Positions 1 to 11,298 of a stretch of DNA of 64,000 bases are shown here, in pieces (within the stretch, counting starts at the first letter, position 1; the number at the start of each line of letters is the position of its first letter). The stretch covers positions 62,001 to 126,000 of the forward strand of contig JASANG010000893.1 of NCBI GenBank assembly GCA_030248215.1, written 5' to 3'. A program made the translations under genes and the position numbers. The notes beneath the pieces are model-generated. The model was not told the DNA's origin. It saw only the letters and a program-made list of their open reading frames with translations, and did not search any database. The DNA is from Enoplolaimus lenunculus (taxonomy: Eukaryota; Nematoda; Enoplea; Enoplida; Thoracostomopsidae).

Positions 1-85
1 TTTGTTCTTATGTATATCGGCAACGTTACACGTTTTCGGTGTACAATTGATGATGATGATGATAGCCCTCTTTGAAGCTTCCTTC

Positions 86-798
86 CTATATTTGGTATCC
101 CAGATGCTTGGCGACGGCAACTGGGTCTGTCCACAGAGATTCTTCCGTTAGGTTTGTTGGTTTTGCTGCGCAGTTAAAGATATGGGCGGTATTATGTGGC
201 CCGACGTTGCAATCTGGGCAGACGTCGACGATCTGATTATTGATCCTTGCCAGGTACGAGTTCAGATGTCTGCTGTAGCCGGATCTTAGTTGTGCGAGGT
301 GGGTTCTCACTTGGCGGGGCAGAGATTCTTCAGTTGAGCAGATCGGCGGAGGATATCGCCCAGGACGAGATTCTGCTTATACCCGTGTTTTGCGCTCTCC
401 ACAGCAGAAGAATGGAGTGACTTAATCCCGGCCTTGAGATTTTCATCATCGAGACGACCCCCCGGGGGCAGCAGGTGAGTATATTCAGCAGAGTGTTTGT
501 ACCAAACCGTAGGTTTCATATTTGGTCTTGCTGGAACTTGTTTGATACAACTGTCATGGCATGGGTGTGCGGGGTGGTGGCTGGAGAATGCGAACTGGCG
601 GGCAATAAGCTGGTTGTGCTTCTTTACGTGCAGTTCTTTGGCCTCGCGATGAAGGTCATCGATGTCGGTCATTTGCATGCATCGGATGGCAATGCGCAGT
701 GCAGTATTCTGCGATCTTTGTAGGCGTGTCCAGTATTCTGCGATCTTTGTAGGCGTGTCCAGTGTGTTTCCGTGAGGATTGGTTCCCAGACGGGACAA
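86..798 (-). pseudogene. LINE C-terminal region in two frames
   Basis: The segment 307-798 continues the RT-thumb region after the 29-bp duplication. The segment 86-310 holds the conserved end seen in Jockey-type elements: RTHLAQLRSGYSRHLNSY, CPDC, HIFNC and a LTEESLW-VAKHLGY tail. The two overlap in different frames, so a frame change lies between about 340 and 400. The CCHC-like Cys/His residues (CPDC, H, C) are retained. Confidence 0.85.
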
Positions 799-1727
799 CA
801 GTAGCTTAGAATCGATCTGCTAATAGCTCTGTATGACAGTAACAGGGTTTCCTTGTCGCTTCCCCAAGTCGATCCGGCCAACGCTTTGAGAATGGAATTG
901 CGCTGCTGAATACGTGCTGAGAGAATTTTACAATGGGCACCGAAGCACATCATCGTGTCGAGGGTTACGCCCAGCAGTTTCGGGTTTTTGACCAATGGGA
1001 GCAGATGGCCTTTGAAGTTTATTTGGGGGTGTATTTTCGCCTGCGCCGTTTGCGGGGTGAACAGTGTCACTGACGATTTGCTGGTCGAGACAGTTAGTTT
1101 TCGACTGTCAAAGAATTCGGCCACTCTTGGTATGTATGCGTTTAGCTTGTCTTCGAGATCGGCGATCACAGAACCAGAAGTGTATATAGTGACATCATCC
1201 GCATAGCTAACAACTTTTACATCGGCCGGGGGTGTTGGAAGGTCGGCCATGTAAAGATTGAATAGGCTGGGTGAGAGAACCCCACCTTGTACCACACCAT
1301 ATTGAACCGTACGGGCTGACGATAGCTGGTTGCGAAACAGGACTTTCGCTTGACGGCCTCGAATATAGTTGATGACCCATCGACGAGCGCTTGGAGGGGC
1401 GGGTAGACGGAGTATCAGATCTGTCAGCGAGTCATGATCTACAGTATCGAATGCAGCGGTTAGGTCGACGGCAACCAGAACTGTGCGATAAGCCGGTCTT
1501 TGTTGATTAAAGCCGTTGGCTATATCGGCAACAATATTGGCAAGAGCTGTAGTCGTTGAGTGATTCTTCCGGAATCCATGCTGCGAGGGTTGAAGTGGCA
1601 GATGTTTCACCAATAGCGGGAGCAGAAGCTTTTCCATGATCTTAGCGGTATTGCACAGTAAGCTGATTGGTCTCCAGTTCTCTCCTGCTGTTGCGTCTTT
1701 TCCGGGTTTAGGCAGAGGTATGATCAC
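669..1727 (-). pseudogene. LINE reverse transcriptase, main part
   Basis: Same frame as the upstream LINE ORF, after one stop codon. The RT core is intact in sequence: IIPLPKPGKD, RPISLL, AFDTVDH, the VVQGGVLSPSLFNLYM block, and the catalytic YADD in VVSYADDVTIY. The thumb-region motif KLLGVTLD is also present. The last 30 residues are out of register because of the 29-bp duplication at 702-759. The normal frame then resumes in the segment 307-798 and the C-terminal piece at 86-310. Confidence 0.92.
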
Positions 1728-1736
1728 TGACTTCTT

Positions 1737-3524
1737 TTACACACTGGGAATGATGGACGTTTTGATTGACGTGTTGAAAATAGAAGTCAGGAAGTTGATC
1801 GCGGATCGTCCCAGATGTTTCAGATGTAGAACAGTGAGGCCATCTGGACCCATAGCTTTGGACGATTTAGACGACATGATTGCTTTGCGGGTGTCGTCAG
1901 CGGAGAAGATTGGAGCGTCGTTGAGCGGAAGGTTGCTGGCAGCCCGGAGGTTTTGACGCCTGGATTTGTTGCCTTTGATTGGAGGCGTTTTTGGAACATA
2001 TTGGTGACAGAACTTGTTTGCAATGCTGGCATTTGAAGTGTGCGTTTTGCCATTGAATGTGACGCCTTGGTTTTTTATGACATTTGCTTTGCAGTTGAGT
2101 GCTTTGATACGTTGCCAGAGTTCTGTTGTTCCACTGCGGTAGGACACTGCACTCATCATATCTCTCCACTTCTGGCGTTTGTCAGTAAAGATGTTGTTTG
2201 AAATTTCATCATTGAGAGCCTGGATCCTATCATCGTTAGGGTCTTCGCTTCTGAGCGCATCCCGTTGTTTTATTAAGTTCTGTACCCTCTCTGGTATTCG
2301 GTACGGTTCCATCTTCGGCACGCGCCCTTTTGGTATGTATCGATCGGATGCATCGAGTAGGACTGTTCTAAAAGCTCGTTCTGCTTTATCTGGATCGAGC
2401 GGATAGGTCATTTGGTCGAACGCACCTTCGCAGTGACGACGAAAATTGTCCCATTTTGCTTTTTTGAAGTTGGTGAAACAGTTCTTGGTTGCTTTGGCTG
2501 TTGTTTTTGCTGTTGACAGCGTGATGGTGATTGGTAGGTGATCACTTGAGAGGGCTGTTGTCGTATACCAGTTGGCGGAGAGTGCTAGATCGTTTGAGAC
2601 GATTGAAACATCTGGCGAGGTGCCAGGCCCGTTGGATGGCAGCCGAGTCGGTGAATCTTCGTTGATCGGAGTGAAGTTGCTTGCCTGGAGTTCTTCAGCA
2701 ATCGATTCACCGCGGGTGTCAGCGTTATGGTTGCTGAACCAAAGATCGTGGTGTGCATTGATATCGCCAAGCACGATAGTGGAGCCAGGAAGTAGCAGGT
2801 GTTCGATCGAGGCTGTGTAGGCTAATGTGCAGGATGACTGCGGTGGAATATAACAGTTGATGATGTTGATAGCACTGCCGTCCATCTTGACAGTTATGCC
2901 TGACTGCTCAATATTCACGTCACCGCTTCTGGTTGGGATGCTTAGCACACTGAAGTTGATCGTTTCTTTCACCATTATCAGTAAACCGCCTCCGCCATTG
3001 TCCGATGGGCGGTCAGTGCGAATACAGGACCAGCCAGGAGTTTTGATTTTGGCAGAATGTGTGAATTTCGACTCTTGAATGACAGCAACATGGAATTGAC
3101 CGTCGTCCAGGAATTGCAGGACTTCAGCCAATTTATTTCGGATACCATTTACATCGAACTGCAGGATCTTGAAAACACCTTCAGAATTGTCGGATACCGC
3201 AGGTTGCACTTTGGCTCGCGTGTTGCTTTTGCCTGTAGGTTGCTGTAGTGTCTTTGGTTGGGGGGCAACATTGTCGAGGCAGCGTTCACATTTGAAAGTA
3301 TCATGGTTGTAGTTGTCGGTGCCATCCAGTTTTACACAGTTTCGTGTTCCCATGTGGATGTATTTTTTGCAGTGCTTACACTTGACCGACCATTCGTTTC
3401 TCGTCACGGCATTACCACAGACACCACATGGCCATCTTGGATTCGGGCCAGGGTTCTGCTCAATTCCGGCACGGATTAACAGGATACGGAGTAGGGTGGC
3501 CGGGAAAACAGCATCGTATATCAT
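1737..3524 (-). pseudogene. LINE ORF: leader + 2A-like motif + PHD-like finger + endonuclease + start of RT
   Basis: This is a 595-residue open stretch. Residues 1-18 are hydrophobic; AGIEQNPGP at about 19-27 resembles the 2A motif. A Cys/His cluster at about 32-82 (CGVC, CKHC, CERC) looks like a PHD finger. The endonuclease starts with ILQFDVNGIRNK and IQESKF, has LGDINAHH in the middle, and ends in a SSDHLPI motif, all typical of APE endonucleases. The last residues (KAMGPDGL) are the first RT block. The frame stops at an in-frame TAA and then continues open in the same frame from 1727 down. The frame is the product of a transposon, not a host gene. Confidence 0.9.
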
Positions 3525-3780
3525 GCTGATGCTCCAAGCGATTTATCGAGATTCCTATACGTGTGAATATGTAGTTTCGGAGCGTTTTCGTGACATGAGT
3601 TTTTATTATAGCAAGCAATAACCTTAGCCTAGGCCGCAGCAACAATCCTGACCCCACGACAACTCTAACATACATATATTTATCAGGGTATATATACGTA
3701 TATTATTGACGTTATTTTGCTTATGTTATTTGTCTAGGTTTATTGCCGGTTCGTTTTTAGATATCATCCAGTTGATTCAG

Positions 3781-6700
3781 TGAAACAAAAGGCGAAGCAT
3801 ACATCCGCTGTCAAGCAACGATTGACTGTATTTCAAAAATTGGACAAGATGGGTTGGGTTAACAAAGCGTCGTTAGATGATGGCAACGAAGAATTGATTG
3901 TTCAGTTAATGGATGGAGTAGTTGTGCTTCTTGAAGGTGAATTTACAATTTACATAGTTAATATTGTTGACAGAGTCGAGTCAATGCCACACATTTTACG
4001 TTATTGCGATATGCAGCGGTTTCATATGATTACTATCCTGTGGTACTGAACTGTAGATTGATGTCAATCCACAAAGTAATGATGAAATCGTTAAGACGCT
4101 AGTAATTTATTTGGATATCAAACATAAGTGCAGTTAATTTTTTCAAACACAGTTCGTTTCAGTTAATTTTTTTCAAACACAAACGCAAAAGAGATAACAG
4201 TTTTCCTGACCTGACACACTGATATGCGCCCAGAAATGAAATTGATTGCAATCTAACTGACTTTTATGTGCAAAAAGTATTGGCAAAGAATAGGCAGTTT
4301 TTTAGCAGTGCCGATGTCGATACTCACGAAAAGTGTCGATTATTACCGATGCCGATCAATCGGCACATCCCTAATTTTTACCGTTGGTACTTTTTGTAAG
4401 TAAGTATATACTTTCAATTATATAGGTGGCGATGACAAAGACCTGGCGTCCCTCGAGCCACGTTCGAAACGACGAACCGAAAAATCGTCAAAATTAGCAT
4501 CGACGCGTGCAGACGGAAACCAGACCAGTGCTGAGGACCAAGACCAGAAATCTGCAAATTTGACAGTATCGTCGGACAAATCACCACTGAGCAGTCCAAC
4601 CAGTAGTAGTCGTAGTGCCGGAGAACCAAAAGCAAAACGGGCGCGTGTAGATGGCAACGTTGTTGGAACTGGGGAAGAGGTGTGTTGTTGATCTAATTTA
4701 AAAGTGATGATTACAATTAACCATTTAAATAACATATTATGAATGCGATACATTTGGTAGTCGTTGTTGATCAATTTTGGAACATCGATAAAGAATTCGT
4801 TAAGACACGTTTTAAACATTTTGGTAGTAAGTCTATTATGAAAATTATCTCAATTCACGCTCCTATACCTGTAAATAACTACCGGTATGTTTTAGTTTAT
4901 GTTGCTACCCAGTTGCGCACAATTGTTGGTAGGTTATTCTCGCATAAGGTTATTATGCATTTTTATACATCATGCACGTACATACTAAAGTGCAATCGGA
5001 ATTTTGACATTTTAATTTTAGGCCTACTTGTTGTAATATGCTGCATAAAAATTCTGCGTTATTTATTCATTGAATTGTTTTCGATGAGTTAACTTATCAA
5101 TAATTGATTGTAGTTTAGCTGTACAGAACCAAAGAATGGTTGCCAATTTGTTCATGCAATGTTTTTGAGAATTGTTGCCAGCCACAGCTCCGATTCCGGC
5201 ATAAATTTGTTGTTCGCACCCTGGTACATACCGATTAAAACACTAATTCTGCTCGTTAAGTAACCTTCAGGGTGCGTGCTCTGAGTCTGATTCGGAAGAC
5301 GGCGATAAGAAAACCGTTGATTCAAAACATGAAGACGATATTTCTAAGCGTAGCGATGGCGCGGATGAAAAGACTGAGGTATGTGCATTGTGCATAGTAT
5401 TGGTAGGTAACTTATACACTATATCTGGCTTCTCCACAGCTTGAAAATTTCCGCCGGGGGGGGCGTTTCCTGGGGGGCCTCCAGATGATTTGGGGAACAG
5501 GCTTAAAACTTTGCAAACCGATTTTGGACCATTTTTTTCATTGTAGACAGTGTTTCCAACTCAACTGAAGATTACTCATCGCTCAACACGACAAAAATTT
5601 CTCGCAAACGCTAATAACAATAATTTTAACTAATATTACTGACAACTTAACCAGTAGTTGAAACAAGCACAACTATATAAAATACAGATAATCTATAATT
5701 GAAACTGTGATTAATATATATTTTATATATTAGTCACAGCTTCAGTTTATCATAAGACTCAGGCGGGTTGAACTTGCTGCTGCAAGGTACTTTCGAATGC
5801 TGTATGCCCTGAAACGGTCTTTAAATAATTGTGTTTTTTTCAGGCCATTATTGAATTGTATTAGTTACTACGGGTATTTGTAACGCTATTAAAAAAATTA
5901 TAAGTACTCAGCGTAATATAAAATCATATATTGCCGAATGTCCGCCTCCTGTGTTTATTGTTTATGTCATAAGCCCATAAATCGTTCAGCACTTTAAGGT
6001 GATATGAAATGTGTTCCCTAGGTACACATGTTTCCCTAATAAACACACTAAAACAACTACCAAGATTAAAAGATACTTGACACTGTATTCACAAAATGCT
6101 GTTAACATTCTGCAATTACATCCAGCTTATTAGCTTGGAGTTTGGAAATTACGCTGCTATATTTATTGTTTATGTTTTAAATCCATAAATCTTTCAACGC
6201 TTTATGGTGTCATGGAATGGGTTCCATAACTTTAACATTTCAATCGTTTTTAATACGTTTTTATGAAAATTTTGGTAATTCCATCCTCAGTTCTTATCAT
6301 AGGACGACGAAGGTTCAGACCGTAAGAACGAAATGTTGCTTCACAAAACATCGTCAATATTTTTGCGCAATATTGCGCCGGCTATTACGGTTGGCGAAAT
6401 TGAAGAAATTGTCTCGCGGTATCCTGGATTTCTTCGAGTTGCTCTTGCGGGTAAGTTGTGCTGGCTATTTTTCTCTTGTAAAACAAAACGGATATATAGA
6501 GGATGCTAATTCAAGGACGTAGTTATAGTAAGTACGTAAGATTATGCGCCGTTCATAATATAAAATTTACCATTGCCACAAAACATGTTATAACGTAAAG
6601 TTAACGCGACAAATTTTAAACTCATCACTAGTTAACACTACCCTAACACTTCTGTTGAACCCTAACGCGTATCACAAACTGGAGTAGTGTAATTACTTAC

Positions 6701-9700
6701 ACACATATAAATATGCGTGCGCCTTCAATTTTACGCAACGTTAAGGTAAGATTTTAGTAGGTTCAGTAAGAGGTAAAAGGCTTTCCGGGGGGGATGGTGA
6801 CTTTGAACTTCTCCAGGGTGGGGGCAAGAAAAATTTTCCTGACTTAGAATTTCTCCAGGGGGGGTCGAGGGGTTAAAATTTTTTCTACAAAAGGAATCCG
6901 AAAAGGGGGAGTAGGGGCAACACTTTATCCGGGTGGGAACGAATTTGGGGTCTCGGTAAGTCGGGATTTGGCTTGTCTCGGTCAGTCTCAGGATTTGGCT
7001 GGTCTCGGTCTCGGTAGGTTTCAATCCGAGACCAAAGGAGAAAGACTAGTTTTCGGTTTTTCTGCTCAACATTCACTATAAACGGACGTCAGTTGTATTT
7101 GCTGATTTTTGTCATTTTTGACTATAAATTTTTTTGCCGTTTTTAACAATATTGTTATATTTCTTGTGTGTCAAAACACAGATAGTTGTATTTATAGATA
7201 CGTATATGTTCAGTTTTTAAACATTAACGAAGAAAATTTTTCCTAACTTAGAATTACTCCAGCGGTGCGAGAGGATAAGTGTGTTTTGTGTATGAATATA
7301 TACAGGCCAAATTTTACGTGCGTGAATCCTACTCTAAGGCGTGTCGCAAGTGCTCTGTCAGAAGCGTTAGCGTAGTGTTAACAGAAAAAAGTGTTAGGGT
7401 AGAATTAACACATGACATATTTAAAATTTGTCACGCGTTAACCCTACCTTATGACACTTTCAATTGTATATTGTGAATAGTGCATTATATATCACTTTCT
7501 CGAATATTGTAAAAACATTTTATTTGGCGTTTTCTCAGCCTTCACTGCACATTCATTTTGGAACTTGTAATTTTTACGTTTTATGTGGTACACGTTCAGG
7601 ATTTGAATGCAAAGTATTAGTTGTGATTTGAGATTTTTGTGCAGTCAGTTTATGAAAATGGGCTTATAAAAAATATTAGTTAATATTTGATACCATGCCG
7701 ATTTGTATTTCTCACTGTTGTTCTAGAACCGATGCCTGATCGACGCTTTTATCGCCGCGGCTGGGTCACTTTTCGTCGCGAGACAAACATCAAGGACATA
7801 TGTTGGGCGTTGGACAGAGTTCGGTTACGTGATTCTGAACTTGGCGCAATCATCAACAAAGACTTGACGCGCAAATGTCGCACAGTCGATGGTGTCACTG
7901 CTCATCAACAAGTTGCACAGAGCGATTTGCGACTCGCTGCACGCCTCGTTACTGTGTACGATGCCAAGCACGGGTTGTGGGCTCCTGATGAACCACCAAT
8001 TATTACGCCAATGGTTGGTGACGCAAATGGTACAACTAGCAATGCATCTGCAACAGACGTTGATGCTACTGGGAAGAAGAACAATACAGCAGACGACATT
8101 GGTGGGGCAACAGAGGAAGGAAAAGATACAGATACTTTAACAGCCGACAGTACTAAGACAACAGACGTAGCGTCATCGCCGTCTACTGATCATCAACAGA
8201 ATGGCGACGTTGCTACTAAGCCAGCGACCGATTACGCCAATTCCGGTGCACAGGAGGAGAATGCTGCTGGCAGTAACGGAGTGACAAGCGATACAGTGGT
8301 TCAAAAATACCAACCAACAGGCGCTGTCTCGTTGCCGCACTTGACCGGAGACAGTGATGCCGGTGTAGCCGCGTCGGCATCAGCCTCGGCTGCAAATGGC
8401 GGCGGTGGTCCACTTGGTTTCAATAATTCGCGCAACCCGCTGTTGTTCAACATTACGGATTGGTTGATCGAAGAAGCGTCCGCTGAAGAAGACGAACTGC
8501 TTGGCATCGCGTCAGCTTCCGAAACTGGTTACGGACCAGATGGAACCGTACAAAAAGTGCCATTTGAACGTAATAGGGGTCTTCTTGCTGTACTCGATCG
8601 GTTGATATTATATTTAAGAATTGTGCATTCTGTTGATTACTATAATCGATGTGAGTATCCGGCGGAAGATGAAATGCCGAATCGATGTGGCCTGATTCAT
8701 ATTCGAGGGCCAATTCAAGAGTTGATAGATTCATGTCTCGCTGCAAATGGTACCGGTACTAGCGGCGACCAACAACAAAATCGCTTTTCGTTCGAGCGAT
8801 CAAACAAATTCGGTATGTATGGCGTTGGTGGTAGTGTACCGCTTATTCCAGCTGCTTATGCAAATGAGTATGTGCGTGTTTTTGAGCAAAAATTAGAACC
8901 ACTTTTAACATCAGACGAGCGAACTTCAGAAGGCGAGGCGATCAAACTAGGCAAAAAAGATGCAGACAAAGAAGTAGAAGCGTTTGTCGTTGCGAATTGT
9001 CAGGAAATCGCCAAGGACAAATGGTTGTGTCCGTTATCCGGCAAAAAGTTCAAAGGACCCGAATTTGTACGCAAACACATATTCAACAAACATTCCGGTA
9101 AAATCGATGAAGTGCGCGCTGAAGTTGCATACTTTAATAATTATCTAGCCGATCCACGACGTCCTGTACTGCCCGAAGCTACTGCTCGCCCACCAACAGC
9201 AACTGCTGAAGGCGCTGCCAGCGGCGGACCTGGCCAGGCGTCTACAGGTGTTCGTGGTGGTGGCGATTTCAGAAATTCGGCACCAGTTGGAGCATCAGGA
9301 GGTGGCGATTTTAGAGGCGGTGGTGGATATCAAGATCGCGGAGGCGGCGACAACCGCGGTTTTTACGATCGTGGCGGAGGAGGCGGATGGAACCGCGGCG
9401 GCGGACCTGATGATGGAGGACGAAATTGTAATAGCGGAAACCGTGACTGGGGTCGCGGAAATAATGACGGAGGCGATGAGTATTACGGCAACCGAGGTGG
9501 AGGTGGCGGTGGTTATTATAACCGTAATAGTGGTGGAAATTACGGTCGTGGAGGTTATGGACGATATGGAGGCGGTCAGAGGGACGGAGGTGGTTATGGT
9601 GGTGGAGGTGGATATCGACGAAACGATGATTTTGGAGGTGGCGGCGGTGGCCGATTTGGCGGAGGCGGTCGCATGGGAGGTGGACAAGGCGTCGGTGGTA

Positions 9701-9765
9701 GAAGAGATCCGCGTGAAATCCGACAGTATCACGATTTAGATGCACCATCGGAAGATCCATTTTAA
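3781..9765 (+). CDS. SRRT: SRRT/ARS2 (serrate RNA effector molecule), 3' five exons
   Basis: Exons are 3781-3936, 4426-4679, 5271-5378, 6303-6450 and 7727-9765; all junctions are GT-AG and phases agree (about 900 codons). ARS2 bridges the nuclear cap-binding complex to RNA export, decay and small-RNA machinery. The first exon matches the N-terminal helical region ([16 protein letters not shown] then LLEG). Exons 2-3 are acidic and Ser-rich. Exon 4 plus the start of exon 5 match the conserved core ([30 protein letters not shown]). Exon 5 holds [29 protein letters not shown], a C2H2 finger ([13 protein letters not shown] with HIFNKH near 9025-9093), a Gly/Arg-rich tail and the terminal DLDAP block that binds the cap complex. 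The N-terminal exons lie upstream of the window. Compared with vertebrate ARS2 there is an extra low-complexity insert of about 130 residues (about 8000-8430). Confidence 0.96.
4986..5223 (-). mobile_element. hAT-type MITE, family A (CGGAAT hexamers)
   Basis: The element is flanked by a perfect 8-bp duplication GTACATAC (4978-4985 and 5224-5231). Its ends are TAAAGTGCAATCGG and TTCGCACCCTG, decayed forms of the CAGGGTGCAATCGG terminal repeat. The interior is the reverse complement of the copy at 35846-36257. It lies in an SRRT intron. Confidence 0.85.
5379..6302 (+). other. SRRT intron, no gene seen
   Basis: Holds a G-rich tract (5455-5485) and otherwise AT-rich sequence with an imperfect palindrome near 5700-5745. 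Nothing coding was recognised. Confidence 0.5.
6760..7080 (+). repeat. Dispersed repeat H (TCTCGG-rich), copy 1
   Basis: Hexamer-like TCTCGG/GTCTCG runs and a GGTTTCAATCCGAGAC segment match 19140-19260, including the following sequence (ACTAGTTTTCGG versus GCAAGTTTCTAC). It lies in the last SRRT intron (6451-7726), where I see nothing coding. Confidence 0.6.
9190..9700 (+). other. RGG/Gly-rich tail of SRRT
   Basis: About 170 codons rich in Gly, Arg, Asn and Tyr, with many RGGG and DRGGG repeats, lie between the zinc-finger region and the terminal DLDAP block. This is the usual position of the ARS2 RGG region, but it is longer than in vertebrates. The GGX codon runs open all other frames, so long Ile/Val/Thr- or His-rich ORFs on both strands here are artefacts. 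Confidence 0.85.
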
Positions 9766-9957
9766 GTGTGCGTGATTTTATCGATTGATGATTGGTTTTG
9801 TTGTTCTATTTTAGTTTATGCATAGAATTATTGCCTTAACTGATGTCGGTTACTTCGTTATTTGAACTCTGTTGTGTATACGAATTTTGGCGATTTGAAA
9901 CTTGTCATTAGTTTTGATATATTTTATTTTTTGCAGGGTAAAACAAGGGGCTTTTGT

Positions 9958-10620
9958 CAGGGTGCGAAGCGGAACTTGATTACGCCGGAATCGGAACAGC
10001 GAATTTATACCGGAATTCAGGGTTCCAAGAGGAACCAAATTTTGCCGGAACAGGAATTCAATCTCTTTGCAGGAACATTAACAGGAAAGGGAATTTGAAA
10101 CAGTTTTTATTATCGAAAATTTCTAGCGGACTTTTTAAACTTGCCAAAGCATGGATTAAACTAATTTTAAGCCATTTAATCACCAAGTTTTGCGAAAACA
10201 CATCAGCAACGGTTCATTAACAAAACTGAACTAATTGCAACAGCGGTTTCGAAATAAAATTTTTAAAGACAATTTTCGATATTCCAATCTGCTGGAATTG
10301 TAATCGGAATCGGAGCTAGAAATTTTGTGACTGTACTGATAATTTTGTTTTGACAAATAAAATATTGATTTAGGGTGTCTGTTGGCTGGAAATAGTGTTT
10401 AAAAACGTCGCATGAACAAATTGGCGATAGTTTTTGGATCTGTAAAGCTAAACTATAATCAAGTATTGATATTAAGTTAACTCATCGAAAGCAAACTAAT
10501 AAATAACTAATGCAGAATTTTATATAGAACGTAACACAAGTATGATTAAAATTAACGTTTCAAAATTTCAATTTATATTGACTGCGGAATCGGAACTCGT
10601 TTCGAATTGGAATTCTAATC
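9958..10620 (+). mobile_element. MITE family A, copy 2 (right end unclear)
   Basis: Starts with CAGGGTGCGAAGCGG and CGGAATCGG hexamers. The interior from about 10335 to 10540 matches 35930-36130 closely. The right end is replaced by other sequence, so no target duplication could be paired. It lies just downstream of the SRRT stop and may overlap its 3' UTR; AATAAA occurs at about 10254 and 10357. Confidence 0.75.
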
Positions 10621-10699
10621 ACGCTAAACACACCGTCTAGGGTGTCAGAAACGTATGATCAATTGTAAAGTATGACAAAATGGGGTTCAATACAGTGCG

Positions 10700-10825
10700 A
10701 TTTCACCCAACCCAAACAGGGGAAAAAACAAAAAAAACAACCCAGAACCAGACACAGAAAAAAAAAAAAGACAACAAAAAAAACACCACACAAAAAAAAA
10801 AAAAAAAAATAAAAACAAACATCTA

Positions 10826-10861
<36 letters not shown>

Positions 10862-10862
10862 A
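10700..10862 (+). repeat. A-rich low-complexity tract
   Basis: About 160 bases of near-pure A with scattered C, ending in a run of more than 30 A. No ORF of interest. Just downstream (10936-10957) is an orphan MITE end (CCGGTTGCATCCTG). Confidence 0.8.
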
Positions 10863-10969
10863 TAAGTTAGGATAAGATGGCAAGTTTCACATATTTTCGA
10901 ATGAGAAAAAATTTCAATACCGGGAAATTGAGAACCGGAATGCCGGTTGCATCCTGATATATACTGGAG

Positions 10970-11066
10970 CTGTCCCGGGCCAGGATTTTCGCCGGTGGCT
11001 TAGCTAAGATTATTGCTTGCTATAATAAAAACCCATGTCATACAAACGTTCGAAAAATACATTTGG
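10970..11066 (+). mobile_element. LINE 5' end fragment
   Basis: The stretch with GATTATTGCTTGCTATAATA and the following ACCCATGTCATACAAACG is homologous to the 5' leader of the LINE at 1-3.7 kb (reverse complement of about 3575-3665). No coding part follows. This is unusual because LINE copies are normally 5'-truncated. Confidence 0.7.
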
Positions 11067-11124
11067 CCTCACAACTTTCTGGCACGAGGCCGGGCTCCGG
11101 GATAGCTATACATATATACATACA

Positions 11125-11298
11125 ACTAAATTATGTTTTCTGACAGTAAATTGATTTTGTTGTTTACTCATTGAGCAATGTCTGTTTTCTAGCAGGTCCC
11201 ACAACAAGACAACTGAATTATGTTTCCTGACAGTAAATTGATTTTGTTGTTTACTCATTGAGCAATGCCTGTTTTCTAGCAGGTCCCGCAACAAGAAC
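11125..11298 (+). repeat. 87-bp tandem duplication
   Basis: Two units of 87 bp begin with AAATTATGTTTTCTGACAGT and GAATTATGTTTCCTGACAGT and differ at only a few positions. Confidence 0.85.

Larger units (their letters stand above)
40..3690 (-). mobile_element. LINE (APE-type non-LTR retrotransposon, Jockey/CR1-like), nearly full length, broken
   Basis: The element reads on the minus strand from about 3690 to a short TCA-repeat tail (five units at 48-62). It encodes a hydrophobic leader, a 2A-like motif, a PHD-like zinc region, an exonuclease/endonuclease domain, a reverse transcriptase and a Jockey-type C-terminal region (RTHLAQLRSGY, then CPDC). It is dead. An in-frame TAA lies at 1737-1739 where relatives usually have Trp in the RT. 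A 29-bp tandem duplication at 702-759 shifts the frame, and there is a further frame change near 340-400. It sits antisense in an SRRT intron, directly upstream of the exon at 3781. Its near-complete length with only a few lesions suggests a fairly young insertion. The clade is inferred from motifs, not from a tree. Confidence 0.93.

Noticed and set aside
9248-9760. Long ORFs on both strands over the SRRT tail (Ile/Val/Thr-rich and His/Arg-rich)
   Set aside because: They are frame shadows of GGX codon repeats in the RGG region.
10680-10865. A-rich tract as the tail of a processed retrogene
   Set aside because: No gene-like sequence precedes it and no target duplication is visible; it may be simple expansion or a sequencing weakness.
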